Below are positions 45,247 to 57,500 of a DNA stretch of 64,000 bases, piece by piece. Numbering within the stretch: position 1 is the first letter of the stretch; each line of letters opens with the position of its first letter. Made by a program: the position numbers and the translations under genes. The stretch lies in the NCBI RefSeq assembly GCF_003813985.1, contig NZ_CP033897.1, positions 1,426,001 to 1,490,000 of the forward strand, in the 5' to 3' direction. The notes under the pieces are model-generated. The model saw only the letters and a list, made by a program, of their open reading frames with translations. It was not told the origin of the DNA and did not search any database. Source of the DNA: Corynebacterium gerontici. GTDB taxonomy: Bacteria > Actinomycetota > Actinomycetes > Mycobacteriales > Mycobacteriaceae.

Positions 45247-47373
45247 ATGAGTTCCCGGCCATCCGATTCCAAACGATCAGTACGTTATCTTGAGATCGAT
45301 GGCCTCCGCGGTGTCGCTGTTGCGCTCGTGGTGCTATTTCACGTTTACGTCGGGCGGGTTTCTGGCGGCGTGGACGTCTTTCTTTTCCTTTCCGGCTACT
45401 TCTTCTTGGGCGGTTTGCTGCGCTATTTCGCGTTGCCGGACGCATCCTTGAATCCACTGTGGCCACTCTGGCGCACTATCCGCCGCCTCGTGCCGGCACT
45501 GGTGACACTCCTGCTAGCGGTCGGCGTAACGTCCACTGCTTTCGTGCAAACCAATACCCTGCCGATTGCCAAACAGATCACCGCTTCTTTGCTGTATGCG
45601 CAGAATTGGAAACTGGCGGAGCAATCCATTGATTACCGTTCTGCCTCCAACACCGCCTCCCCGTTACAGCACCTCTGGTCCATGTCTGTGCAGGGGCAGT
45701 TCTATCTCGTGGCCATCGTGTTGGTCATCCTGTGTTCACTCGTAGTGAGAGCGTTTGGCAAACCGCACGCGGTAGGCAAACTCGCTTTGCCAATTCTCGC
45801 GCTCATCACCGTCGCCTCCTTCATCTACGCCACGAAATTGCACGGCGAGAATCAGGGCCTGAATTACTACTCCAGTTACTCGCGCGCGTGGGAGCTCACC
45901 TCGGGTGCCTTGGCGGCGTTTGTGGTGCCTCACCTACCAATACGCCGCTGGCTGGCGCGCATACTCACCTTCGGAGGACTGCTCGCGATCGCCAGCACTG
46001 GTTTCCTGCTCGACGGCGCGCAGGTGTTCCCGGGGCCAGGCACGCTCTTGCCCTTGCTCGGTGCCTTCGCGGTGATCCTGGGCGCTCGCGAACGCACATT
46101 CACCGGAGCCTTCCTGGGATCCCGTATCTGCGTGTGGCTCGGCAATATTGGCTATTCGCTGTACCTCTGGCACTGGCCGATCCTCATCTTTACGCTCGTG
46201 TACCTCAAAGACCCAGAACCCTCGATCGCGCTTGGCACTGGGGTCATAGCGGTTTCGGTGCTGGTTGCGTGGATCAGCTATCGCTGCGTTGAACTCCCGC
46301 TTCGCTCGCGGCAGCAACGCCCCAGAAAGCAAACGTCTGTGTGGGCAGATACACGCGCCGCCTTGGCAACGTCGAGAGCGTCTCGGCTGCGCCTGGTTGG
46401 TGCATGTTGTATTGCGCTCATGGTGGGTGCCGTGGGCAGCATCCAGCCACTGAAGCTGCAACATATTGCCCAGGCGCGTTCCTTGGACTTTGATTTAAAG
46501 GAGCATCCCGGTGCCTTGAGCTCGAGTTCGAGCAAGGATCGTTCCACCCCAGATGTCACGGATGTTCCCGACGGTATTAAGCCGATTCCACCGGCGGATG
46601 TTGCGTTTCAAATGTGGCCGAAACCTGCTGTGGATGGTTGTTTGTCTCGCGAATACGACGGCTGGGATCACGTGCAGTTGACCAAGCGTGACGCAGACGA
46701 TAGTGACTGCATTTACGGCGATCCTAACGCTCGTCACACTGTGGTGCTCTTTGGCGGATCACACGCGGAACAGTGGTTTACCCCGCTGCTGGCCGCCGCA
46801 GATCATTACGATTTCAACGTCCGCACCATTTTGCGCCCTGGCTGCGCGGCTACCCTGGAGCCAACCTATGGGTTGAAGGAAGGCTGCGTGGAATGGACGA
46901 AGGCCGTGCTCAAGTATCTCAAGAAGAACACCCCTGACGTTGTCGTCACCACATCCACCCGTCCCGGTTGGGAAAATACTGACTACACCCCGGAGGGTTA
47001 TGTTGAGGTGTGGGATGCATTGGACCGCATGGGCAGTACTATCATCGGCATCAGAGACACTCCCTGGGTGGTCGACGATGAGGGCTTGAGCTTCTACCCC
47101 ACCTTCTGTGTGGCGAGTGGCCGAGAAAATTGCTCTTTCCGACGAGATCTCACACTCAGTCCTATCAACGATGCTGACGTACCGCTCGGTGCTTACTCCA
47201 GATCGCTTTCTCTCGATTTCTCCGACGTGTTGTGCAGATCTAATACCTGCGATCCCATCATTGGCAATATTTACGTCTACCGCGACGATAATCACCTCAC
47301 GGATCATTTCGCTTCCACTATGTCGGATCTCTTTATTCAACGCTTAGGCCCAACTTTCAAGGCGTTGAGCTAG
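45247..47373 (+). CDS. Acyltransferase-3 membrane protein with C-terminal SGNH domain
   Basis: Membrane O-acyltransferase of 708 residues, OafA/YrhL type, that moves an acyl group (often acetyl) across the membrane onto surface glycans. The N-terminal domain begins YLEIDGLRGVAVALVVLFH, the usual opening with the first His (about 33), and has about ten membrane segments to residue 395. The C-terminal extracellular SGNH-hydrolase domain has VLFGGSHAEQW near 499 (Ser of block I) and DDNHLTDHF near 683 (Asp-x-x-His). In corynebacteria the target may be a mycolate, trehalose ester or arabinogalactan; not decidable here. No GT or biosynthetic neighbours. It ends at a strong terminator. Confidence 0.88.
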   Translation: MSSRPSDSKRSVRYLEIDGLRGVAVALVVLFHVYVGRVSGGVDVFLFLSGYFFLGGLLRYFALPDASLNPLWPLWRTIRRLVPALVTLLLAVGVTSTAFVQTNTLPIAKQITASLLYAQNWKLAEQSIDYRSASNTASPLQHLWSMSVQGQFYLVAIVLVILCSLVVRAFGKPHAVGKLALPILALITVASFIYATKLHGENQGLNYYSSYSRAWELTSGALAAFVVPHLPIRRWLARILTFGGLLAIASTGFLLDGAQVFPGPGTLLPLLGAFAVILGARERTFTGAFLGSRICVWLGNIGYSLYLWHWPILIFTLVYLKDPEPSIALGTGVIAVSVLVAWISYRCVELPLRSRQQRPRKQTSVWADTRAALATSRASRLRLVGACCIALMVGAVGSIQPLKLQHIAQARSLDFDLKEHPGALSSSSSKDRSTPDVTDVPDGIKPIPPADVAFQMWPKPAVDGCLSREYDGWDHVQLTKRDADDSDCIYGDPNARHTVVLFGGSHAEQWFTPLLAAADHYDFNVRTILRPGCAATLEPTYGLKEGCVEWTKAVLKYLKKNTPDVVVTTSTRPGWENTDYTPEGYVEVWDALDRMGSTIIGIRDTPWVVDDEGLSFYPTFCVASGRENCSFRRDLTLSPINDADVPLGAYSRSLSLDFSDVLCRSNTCDPIIGNIYVYRDDNHLTDHFASTMSDLFIQRLGPTFKALS

Positions 47374-47383
47374 GCACAAATAA

Positions 47384-47426
47384 GGCGGGGCACGAAACCA
47401 TGTTGGTTTCGTGCCCCGCCTCTGCT
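47384..47426. terminator. Strong terminator, acyltransferase / ffh
   Basis: Perfect 17-base-pair stem (47384-47400 with 47404-47420), loop TGT, between two convergent genes. T-rich on the plus side at 47421 onward and A-rich to the left. Confidence 0.93.
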
Positions 47427-47427
47427 G

Positions 47428-49008
47428 CTATTTCTTACCAAAGTTGAGATTATCGAGGTCGATATTCTCCATCCCCTTTGGCAACTTCATGCCGCCCATT
47501 TGCTGCTGAAGCTTCTGCAACTCTGCCATGTCCGGCATGCCACCACCCATGCCGGGCATACCGGGCATCTGCGGCTGACGTGGCTTATTTTTCGCTGGCT
47601 TGCGCTTACCGTTCTTGCCCTTGCGTCCCTTGGCCTTCTTCTTCGTGGCGCTGCGGGTGCCGCCACCCATGCCGAATTGTGAAGACATCTTGCTCATCAT
47701 CTTCTTCGCCTCAAAGAAGCGCTCTACCAACTGGTTGACCTCAGCAACCGAAACACCAGAACCATTGGCGATACGCTTGCGTCGAGAAGCATTGAGAATC
47801 TTCGGGTCTTCACGCTCCGCAGGGGTCATGCCGCGAATGATGGCCTGAATGCGGTCAAGCTGCTTTTCATCCACCATGTCCGCCATCTGAGACATCTGCT
47901 TGCCACCGGGCAGCATCTTCAAAATGTTGCCGATAGGTCCCATGCGACGCACCATGAGCATCTGGTTGAGGAAGTCATCCAGGGTGAGTTCACCGCTGCC
48001 GAGCTTTTGCGCGTTCTTTAGTGCTTCTTCCTGATCAAGCTTTTGTTCCGCCTGCTCAATCAGAGTCAAGATGTCGCCCATGCCGAGGATACGACTGGAC
48101 ATGCGCTCAGGGTGGAAAACATCAAAGTCTTCCAGCTTTTCACCCGTAGAGGCGAACATGATGGGCTTACCCGTCACCTCACGGATCGACAGTGCTGCAC
48201 CACCGCGAGCGTCGCCGTCGAGCTTCGTCAGCACCACGCCGGTGAAGTCCACACCGTCACGGAAGGCTTCAGCAGTATTGACCGCATCCTGGCCGATCAT
48301 GGAGTCAATCACGAAGAGCACCTCATCGGGATTGACTGCGTCGCGAATGTTGCGCGCCTGCGTCATGAGGGTCTCGTCGATGCCGAGTCGGCCTGCGGTA
48401 TCCACGATCACGATGTCGTGCTGGCGACGCTTCGCCTCTTCAATACCCTCGCGAGCAACAGCAACAGGGTCGCCGTGGGACGTGCCCATCTCGTGGTCAT
48501 TGGAATCGATCGAGGTACCGGGATCCGGAGCGAAGGTGGGAACACCTGCGCGTTCACCAACAATTTGCAGCTGCTGCACAGCACCGGGGCGTTGAAGGTC
48601 ACACGCCACCAACATTGGGGTGTGCCCCTGCTTTGAAAGGTGGTGTGCCAACTTACCTGCAAGCGTAGTTTTACCTGCGCCCTGCAAACCTGCGAGCATG
48701 ATCACCGTGGGGGGATTTTTTGCCAAGTTGAGCCTACGAGTTTCACCGCCAAGGATCTGGGTGAGTTCTTCGTCGACAATCTTGATAACCTGCTCGGCCG
48801 GATTCAGCGCCTTGGACACATCCACGCCAAGCGCGCGTTCCTTCACACGCTTGATAAATCCACGAACCACCGGCAAGGAAACATCGGCTTCCAGCAGAGC
48901 AAGGCGAATTTCCCGTGCGACAGCATTAATGTCCGCTTCGGTGACTTTGCCTTTAGAACGCAGGCCGGAAAGCGCACCGCTTAGCCGATCTGACAGAGAC
49001 TCAAACAC
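47428..49008 (-). CDS. ffh: Signal recognition particle protein Ffh
   Basis: GTPase that recognises signal anchors on ribosomes and delivers them to FtsY. Of 526 residues, the N domain is at the start (MFESLSDRLSGALSGLRSKGK), the G domain has GLQGAGKTTLAGKLA near 108 and DTAGRLG, TKLDGDARGG, and the M domain from about 330 is rich in methionine (MLMVRRMGPIGNILKMLPGGKQMSQM). The tail is basic then Met/Pro/Gly-rich (PQMPGMPGMGGGM), longer than in Escherichia coli (453). ATG 49008 is the family start. ftsY lies 4 kb upstream with the nitrogen operon between. Confidence 0.97.
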   Translation of the reverse strand: MFESLSDRLSGALSGLRSKGKVTEADINAVAREIRLALLEADVSLPVVRGFIKRVKERALGVDVSKALNPAEQVIKIVDEELTQILGGETRRLNLAKNPPTVIMLAGLQGAGKTTLAGKLAHHLSKQGHTPMLVACDLQRPGAVQQLQIVGERAGVPTFAPDPGTSIDSNDHEMGTSHGDPVAVAREGIEEAKRRQHDIVIVDTAGRLGIDETLMTQARNIRDAVNPDEVLFVIDSMIGQDAVNTAEAFRDGVDFTGVVLTKLDGDARGGAALSIREVTGKPIMFASTGEKLEDFDVFHPERMSSRILGMGDILTLIEQAEQKLDQEEALKNAQKLGSGELTLDDFLNQMLMVRRMGPIGNILKMLPGGKQMSQMADMVDEKQLDRIQAIIRGMTPAEREDPKILNASRRKRIANGSGVSVAEVNQLVERFFEAKKMMSKMSSQFGMGGGTRSATKKKAKGRKGKNGKRKPAKNKPRQPQMPGMPGMGGGMPDMAELQKLQQQMGGMKLPKGMENIDLDNLNFGKK

Positions 49009-49077
49009 GTTTAGCTCGCTCCTTGCACGTTGGCTTTTAGTAAAACTTCAGTCGTCACGCACTGGGGTGATAATAAG

Positions 49078-51179
49078 TCAGTGCTGAACGTACCCATGGT
49101 AGCCGTTCGAGAGCACCCGGGTCACGTCACGTTCCACCTTTGCACGATCGAAGCCCGCCATGAACTTGCAGCGGGCGATCATGGTGGTACCGCGCAACTC
49201 TTGATCTATCCAGCGCACTTCCGGCAGCACACCGATGAGCGCGCCGAGCGCTGCTCGCCGATCCAGGGTGCGAACTTCCAGCACATCGTCTTGCCAGGCG
49301 GTTGCTACGGCTCCCGGCGCGAGTGCGGGAAGCGCGGAAAAGACGCCGGAATGATATGCCTGCACGAACTCGGCGGCATCGAAGGTGCTGCCAGAATTGT
49401 TGCGAACTTCGAGTTGGGCGCGAACTTTCTCTTCCTCCACGATGACCGTCGACGCCACAATGTTCCAGTTTTTCGCAGCAACAAGCGCCAACAGCCGAAC
49501 GATGGCTCGCAAGTATTCCCCCGTCCACTGCACTCGAGCTTCATTTGGACTTTCCGGACTACGGATCAAGGCCAATGGTTGCGTGTACGGCAAAACGGGC
49601 GCGCTCGGGCTGATGCTGCTGAGCATGCTTTTCGCGTTGTGCACGAGACTTGCGACCGCGTGTGCTCGCATGGTTGTCCACACTCCGGGACCGGTTCCCT
49701 GCGAGTCTGCCTCGACCAGCGCGTGTAGTAGTTGCAGCGTGAGCGGGTCAAAGTGCAGCCGCTCTAATAAGGTTCGGGCAAGCTGCGGGTCTTCTGGGTC
49801 TCGCCCGGCGATGAGTTGGAAGATAGTGGTGTGTTCGGCCACAAGTGTGGCTACAACCTGGGAGTCTCTTGATGGCAGTTGCAACCGGGTGGCCATGGCA
49901 CGGACGTACTGCGCCCCCAGTGCTTCGTGGGGCTGATCTGTTCCCTTGGCAATGTCATGAAAAAGCGCTGCTAGTGCGAGGAGGTCAGGGCGTGGCACAT
50001 CTACACCTTGACGCGCGCATAGTGCGACTACTTCAAGGCAGTGTCGATCAACGGTGTGAATATGGGTGGGCTCTCGCGGGATCATTCCTCGAATGTGTCC
50101 CCACCAAGGGATGAGGGCTTCCCAGTGCCCATGTTGATCGAGCTCCTGGATCACAGCGGTGCTGTGGGCGGCGGATCCAAGCAACGTAAAGAGATCGGCG
50201 CTCGCGCTTTTTGGCCAAAGTTCCGGCGGAGCTGGCGCGTGTTGGAGTTGTGTCCACACGCTCCGGGCGATGCTGAGACCGGTTCGGGCTGCGGCGGCGC
50301 CGACGCGGAGTGCTAACCACGGATCCTGCACTTGGGCGTTTCTAGCGAGGGCGATTTGCCCTTGTACTTCCACCACGTCGACGTCGATAGGCTTGCGAGG
50401 CCGCGCCCGGACGATTCTTCGTGGCTGCAGATCACTGGCTTGCCGAAGCGCCTGGGATACCGCAGCATCGATGGTGCGAGCATGGTGCGCGAGTTGCGTT
50501 GCAAGTGCGTAGCGATCCTTAAAGCCGAGCTCGATGGCGATGTCCACCGCGAACTCGGGATCAAGAATGTCTCGTGCTCGACGACTGCTGTGATGCAGAA
50601 GGGTTCTCACATCAAGCAGCAGCGCCTGCTCTTTCTCCAAACGGGCTGGATTGCACACGTTGCCCAGCGCAAGTGCGTGGATGAGTTGGATGTCTCGCAG
50701 GCCGCCGCGGCCGTTTTTAATGTCGGGTCGTGTCATGCTGACCACGGATCCGGAGCGCCGCCATCGCCCGATTGCACTATCGACCACTCGCCCGAGGTCC
50801 CTGTTGAGCATCACTCGCCAGCGTTGCAGTACTGCTTGGCGCGCATGGTGCGTGAGTTCTTGGTCGCCACGGAGGTGGACTAGGTCCAACGCACCGAGCG
50901 CAGCGGTGACCTCTTGTTGTGCCACTTCCGAGCATTCAGCGGGCGTGCGCACTGCGACGTCGGCCCGAAAGTTCGATTCCCAAATCGGGTACCAGAGTGT
51001 TTCGGGCACGCTCACGCCGTCTGGACACAGCAAGATGAGGTCCAAATCGGAGTGCACTGCCATTTCGGCGCGCGCGAGGGATCCAGTTGCAGCGAGGGCG
51101 CAGCCTGCGGGTACGTCGATGTGCTCTGTGACGGCCAAAGCTTCGGCCTGCACAGCTTTTCGACGTTCCCCCGGCGCCA

Positions 51180-51180
<1 letters not shown>
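49078..51180 (-). CDS. glnD: PII-protein nucleotidyltransferase GlnD
   Basis: Adds and removes a nucleotide on Tyr51 of GlnK according to nitrogen supply; in corynebacteria the group is AMP. The 700 residues have the nucleotidyltransferase motif GSLARAEMAVHSDLDL (about 35-50), a GlnD PII-uridylyltransferase helical domain, an HD domain with HTVDRHCLEV and LFHDIAKG, and a degenerate ACT region at the C-terminus (VRTLDRRAALGALIGV). ATG 51180 shares one base with the glnK stop (TGATG), so translation is coupled. A longer frame to 51246 is rejected. Third gene of amtB-glnK-glnD, so under AmtR control. Confidence 0.95.
51155..51165 (-). repeat. Motif CGTCGAAAAGC, copy 12 (start of glnD)
   Basis: Exact minus-strand copy within the first codons of glnD, read E-R-R-K-A-V. 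Confidence 0.7.
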
Positions 51181-52836
<1,656 letters not shown>

Positions 52837-52882
52837 GCTCACACTCCTTGCCTCACAACAGCTCGTCAGCGAACCCGCAAAA

Positions 52883-52896
52883 CTGTCATATGATAG
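52883..52896. promoter_or_regulatory. Second, imperfect AmtR box
   Basis: CTGT-N6-ATAG, one change from CTAT-N6-ATAG, 10 bases closer to amtB than the main box. Overlaps the likely promoter. Confidence 0.6.
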
Positions 52897-52905
52897 ATAT
52901 TAAGG

Positions 52906-52925
52906 TTTCTATCAGACTATAGAAA
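52906..52925. promoter_or_regulatory. AmtR operator of amtB-glnK-glnD
   Basis: TTTCTAT-CAGACT-ATAGAAA agrees fully with the known AmtR consensus tttCTAT-N6-AtAGa/tA of Corynebacterium glutamicum. It lies about 70-90 bases before the amtB ATG. Repression under nitrogen excess is inferred from the known regulon. Confidence 0.9.
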
Positions 52926-52942
52926 AATGAGGAGAAAGGAAA

Positions 52943-52981
52943 ACCTGGCGTCACCATTTACTCGTTAAGGTGACACCAGGT
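52943..52981 (-). terminator. Terminator after ftsY
   Basis: A 13-pair stem (52943-52955 with 52969-52981, one G-U pair) with a 13-base loop; read leftwards followed by TTTTCCTTTCT. Separates ftsY from the amtB promoter. Confidence 0.85.
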
Positions 52982-52997
52982 CCAGGATTTTCACTTC

Positions 52998-54461
52998 CTA
53001 GCCGAGCAGGGCGTCAACGAACCCCTCGACCTCGAACGGTGCGAGATCGTCCGCACCTTCGCCCAGGCCGACCAGCTTCACTGGCACGCCGAGTTCATCT
53101 TGCACCTGGAACACAATGCCGCCCTTAGCGGTTCCATCGAGCTTGGTCAGTACGACACCGGAAATCTGCACGACGTCGCTGAAAATACGTGCCTGAGTCA
53201 GCCCGTTTTGACCGGTGGTTGCGTCGAGTACCAGGAGAACCTCATCAACCTTGGCCTTCTTTTCCACCACTCGCTTGACCTTGCCAAGTTGGTCCATGAG
53301 GTTCGAAGAATTGTGCAAGCGTCCGGCAGTGTCAATCACCACCACGTCAGCCTGCTCTTCAACACCCCGCGCTACCGCGTCGAAAGCAACAGAGGCGGGA
53401 TCGGCACCCTCGGCTCCGCGAACTGTGTTCGCTCCAACGCGACGCCCCCAGGTTTCAAGCTGATCCGCAGCAGCAGCGCGGAAAGTATCAGCCGCACCCA
53501 AGGTGACCTTATGCCCCATGGAAACCAGCACGCGAGCCAATTTGCCGGTAGTGGTGGTCTTGCCCGTGCCGTTCACACCGACCACCAATACCACGGCTGG
53601 CTTGCCCTCATAAGGCATCGCTTTGATAGAGCGATCCATCTCCGGCTTACAAGCCTCCACCAGGCATTCGCGCAGCATCGCGCGGGCCTGCGCCTCGCTT
53701 TCTACACCGCGCTCTGCGATCTTTTCACGCAACTGCTCCACAACCTCGGTGGTGATCTTGACACCGAGATCTGCCTGGATCAGTTGTGCCTCGATATCCT
53801 CCCAGGCGTCTTCATCAAGGTCACCGGCGGTCAACATGCCAAGCACGGATTTACCAATGACATTCTGAGAGCGCGAAAGTCGGCCCCGCAGCCTGCCGAT
53901 GCGTCCTGCTGCTGGAGCGATCTCTTCACGCGGCTTCTCGGGTTCCGTTACCGGCGCTGCAGGCTGCTGCTCTGTGGCCTCGGCAGGTGCCTCTTGCTCC
54001 ACCGCTGCCGGTGTTGGCTCAGGCTCAGTTTCATGAGGCTCTTCGAACTCTTCTAACTCCTCGAAGGTCTGCTCAAGCTCTGGCTCTGGCTGATCAAAAG
54101 GCTCTTCTTCCTGGCGTTGCGAAGCCGGTAGATCAAATGGTGCCTCCTCTTCCTCAGACTCACGCGGAGTTTCGGGCAAATCGAAGGGCGCCTGCTCGGA
54201 CTCAACTTCACGTGATGCATCGGGAAGATCAAAAGGCTGATTTTCTTCTGCCGGCTGTTCACGAAGCACCGGCTCCTTTTGAGCCGGTTGGAAATTGAAA
54301 CCACTCTTTACCTGGTAGTTCCCGGACTTTTCCTGCTGCGTGAGCTCTTTTTGCTCGGGCTTTTCAAAGCTGACGGTCTTCGTGTTCTTGCGCTTCAGAC
54401 CGATGGCGATGAAAGCCACCACCAGCAAAAGCAGCACAACCGCGATGATTACGTAGGTCAT
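52998..54461 (-). CDS. ftsY: Signal recognition particle receptor FtsY
   Basis: Membrane-bound GTPase that receives SRP-ribosome complexes. Residues 3-21 form a hydrophobic N-terminal anchor (MTYVIIAVVLLLLVVAFIAI), typical of actinobacterial FtsY. Residues 65-200 are very acidic and include four PFDLP/PFDQP units about 16 residues apart (76, 92, 108, 121). The NG domain has GVNGTGKTTTTGKLA near 293, DTAGRLHNS, TKLDGTAKGG and GEGADDLAPFEVEGFVDALLG at the end. ATG 54461 (MTYV) has GAGGG eight bases upstream; an ATG two codons earlier is too close. The unknown large gene is 67 bases upstream on the same strand. Confidence 0.96.
   Translation of the reverse strand: MTYVIIAVVLLLLVVAFIAIGLKRKNTKTVSFEKPEQKELTQQEKSGNYQVKSGFNFQPAQKEPVLREQPAEENQPFDLPDASREVESEQAPFDLPETPRESEEEEAPFDLPASQRQEEEPFDQPEPELEQTFEELEEFEEPHETEPEPTPAAVEQEAPAEATEQQPAAPVTEPEKPREEIAPAAGRIGRLRGRLSRSQNVIGKSVLGMLTAGDLDEDAWEDIEAQLIQADLGVKITTEVVEQLREKIAERGVESEAQARAMLRECLVEACKPEMDRSIKAMPYEGKPAVVLVVGVNGTGKTTTTGKLARVLVSMGHKVTLGAADTFRAAAADQLETWGRRVGANTVRGAEGADPASVAFDAVARGVEEQADVVVIDTAGRLHNSSNLMDQLGKVKRVVEKKAKVDEVLLVLDATTGQNGLTQARIFSDVVQISGVVLTKLDGTAKGGIVFQVQDELGVPVKLVGLGEGADDLAPFEVEGFVDALLG
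54069..54239 (-). repeat. Tandem acidic PFDLP-type repeats in ftsY
   Basis: Codons 75-131 hold four units beginning PFDLP, PFDLP, PFDLP and PFDQP at intervals of 16, 16 and 13 residues, each followed by a run of Glu. The DNA copies differ, so the repeat is old rather than a recent slippage product. Confidence 0.75.
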
Positions 54462-54528
54462 GTTCATGCCCTCAAGTGTTGCAAAAACTTCTCTGCAACA
54501 CACCTTGGCGCTCCGGCGAGCGCTGCGC

Positions 54529-57500
54529 TTAGAGCAGTTCTGGCTGTTGCAACGCCACCACGACTGCATCTGCAGAGATCAGGTCACCCGTTACAAGATC
54601 AGGAACCAAATCGGCCATCGCTGCCCAACCAGGCGTTGCTGCGTCCAAGGTCTTGTTGGAGGTAATCATGCCATGGGCCTGCATACGAGCCACCAAAGCC
54701 AGCACCATTGACACCACCGGAGCAAGCGACCACACGTTGTCTTTTGCATCCGTGTCCACACCATCGAGCTTGTCAAAGCGAACGCGAGCCATCGCGTACA
54801 ACTGCTTATTTGCACTACGCAAAGTCCTCAGCAGGGTTACGGCAGCCTTGATGAGGCCTTCGTCGGAAAGCAAATGCTTGAGTTCTTCACGATGATTGAA
54901 TGTTTCAAACACCGCCAGCAACCTCGTGGCGTCGTCCATGAGCAAGCCCGGGACGATCTTGGAGCGCGAGAAGAACATTTCTAACAGTGCTTCCTGCTGG
55001 GCTGCGTCCATGCCGGCGATCGCGACAGTGGATTTGTCGATGCACGCAGAATCTAAGGTGGTGTCGCGAGCCGTCTGCAACGCGGTGATGAGATTCTCAC
55101 CCGCAAGATTGCGCAATTGCTTCAACAGCGGCCGGGCGGGGTGCCCCTCCGCCAAAGCGCCGAGCAATTCGAGGGTGCCGATCCACGGTACCCGGTGCGG
55201 CGTGAGATCGTCGGCAAGCCCGAACTTGGCGCGAACCAAACCAGATTCCACAACCCGCCCCGGCTGACGATGCGCTGGAACCAACGATGCAGAAAGCCCA
55301 CTCAAAGCCGCAGAAGGATGCGCCGAGAACACCGCACGTACAGCCTTGGCGGATTCTCCCACCGCAACACCGGTGGTAACCATATCCCACAGCACCGGCA
55401 TGATTGATGAATCGTGTGGCGCATGTTCTTGTTCACCAGCCAAGAATGCTGCGAGTTCCCCGAGGCTGGGGTCCGCGCCTTCGAAGAATCCCGGTTGTTC
55501 AATGCGCTGCGCCTGTTCGCTTGGTGCCACTGGGGCGATGAGGGTCATGAACGGGTCCAGCGCGAAGGACTGCACTGCCAGATCACCAGCACCGATATAG
55601 CTATCAGGCAGCGCAACCTTGCCTTGATCCAGCTCAAACGCACGAGCTGGTTCCCAGGGCGCAGTCAGTGGCCAAACCCAAATCGCCTCGGCATCGCAGT
55701 AAATCACACCATCGAGTAATTCAATTGAAGGCCGATTCTTGGCAGCAACATCAGCGATCGCCACCGAGATCCGTGTGCCCGTGGGGTCGGTCCATTCCAG
55801 ATCCACTCTGCCTGCTGGCAGCTTTGCCGATTGCCCGGCAAGTTGAGCCAGAGGCACCTGATAGGTGAGCTGATCTTCGCTTTGCAGCTTCGCCGTTTTC
55901 AGCGGGGAACCGTGGTGATTGCGCACCGTCACCTTTGGATCCACCATTGCGGTGCCCGTGCGGACCCGCAGCTGCCCTCCCATCGCTATATCTGTGGGGT
56001 CGAGCTGCATCCTTCGCGCGCGCCACATCGCGGGTTCGCTCACCGTGGGAAGTTCGAAGGTGAGTCGTGCGGGGGTGAAACGAAGCGGGAGCTGATCGCC
56101 TTCCTCCGTAGACACCACGCACTGCGCGCTCGCGGCGTTCGTGGGCACGATGATGTGCCGCGGTGTGACGTCGAAAGGCTTCGAGCCGGGTTTTATTTGG
56201 AGGGAAGTCTCACTCAAACCGCCCGCGGTCGGGATACGTAGTTGCTTGCTCACGCCCTGCATGGTGATGGCAGCGCGCAGGCCTTCGACAATTGCGAACT
56301 CGTGGCGGAAGGATTCATTGCGCGGCCCGCGGATGCGCACCAGGTACTCGCCAACCCATGGCGCATCATAGAGGTCTGGATCGAACACCGAGAAGGCTCC
56401 ACCTTCTGCTGGAATCTCGAGGGGCTCGGGGGCTGCTACTTCCTCACCCGCGTGTCCAACGCCCGCGTAGGAGGAGATGGAAAGCTGCCAGATTTCCTCA
56501 GCGCCGGAAGGCGTGGGGGGAAACTCCGCGATCAATGAGGACTCGTGCACTCGAAGCCCCCCTGCGGAGTGCAAGTAGCTCACCGGCTCCGGGGCAAGGA
56601 ACTTCACCCGCTGGCGAGTATCCACACTTCGCACTAGTTCCATGCGAGGGGTGTGCCCTACCTGCGTCACCGCCAAGGATGAAGCGTGGGTAAGGTCGAG
56701 GGTTCGAACCGTCCAGCCTTCCCAGTTCAAGCCTTGGGTATCGGTGGCTTCAAGCTCTCCGCCATGAACAACATCGCTCACCGTGGCGTCAGCGGGAGCC
56801 ACCACCAGCAAGGTTTCATAGTGCAGCGAGGCTTTGTCACTCATGTTCGCACCGCGCGTGGTGAACAGCAGCGCAGCGTCATCGCCCAACACCGACACAG
56901 TCCAGGTAATGCCGTTGGAGAGGTCCTGCACGGTAATTTCACGAACGGGGTGGTCGATAGCCACATCGAGCGTCTCTGCGAAGCCACTCGCGGTGTGCCA
57001 AGGATTGCCAGTGCGATAGACCTTAGTGGTGCCCTCGATACTGACGCGCCAATTCACTTCCCCAAAGGTGCCATCTGCATGCCGCGGCACGCGCTGTTCC
57101 GGCAGGCGCAGGCAAACTTTATTACGCTGCGTATCAAAGAGGATACGGGGGCGCATTTCTCTGTTCGCCACGCCCACGGCACTTGCACGATCGCGCGTGC
57201 CCACGGGGCGTTCCCTCAGCTCAGCTACCAACGCTTCAGCCACTTGCGCGGGCAGAGCGGGCAGTGCGCTGCGGTCGCGGTCGTACCACGATGCGGGGTG
57301 ATCCACTGCAAAATCGCGCAACGCAGCAACGCCGTGCAAGATCCGCTCAGCAACATCCGGCAGAAGCGCCTGAAGCTCTTGCACAAGCGGCGGGTACGCT
57401 TCATCGAAATCCATCGCCTCCAGCAACGCGGGCACATCGTTAGCCAACACACCAGCGTGCAGGCATGCAAGCTTTTCGACGTCCTCCGTTGGCATCGCAA

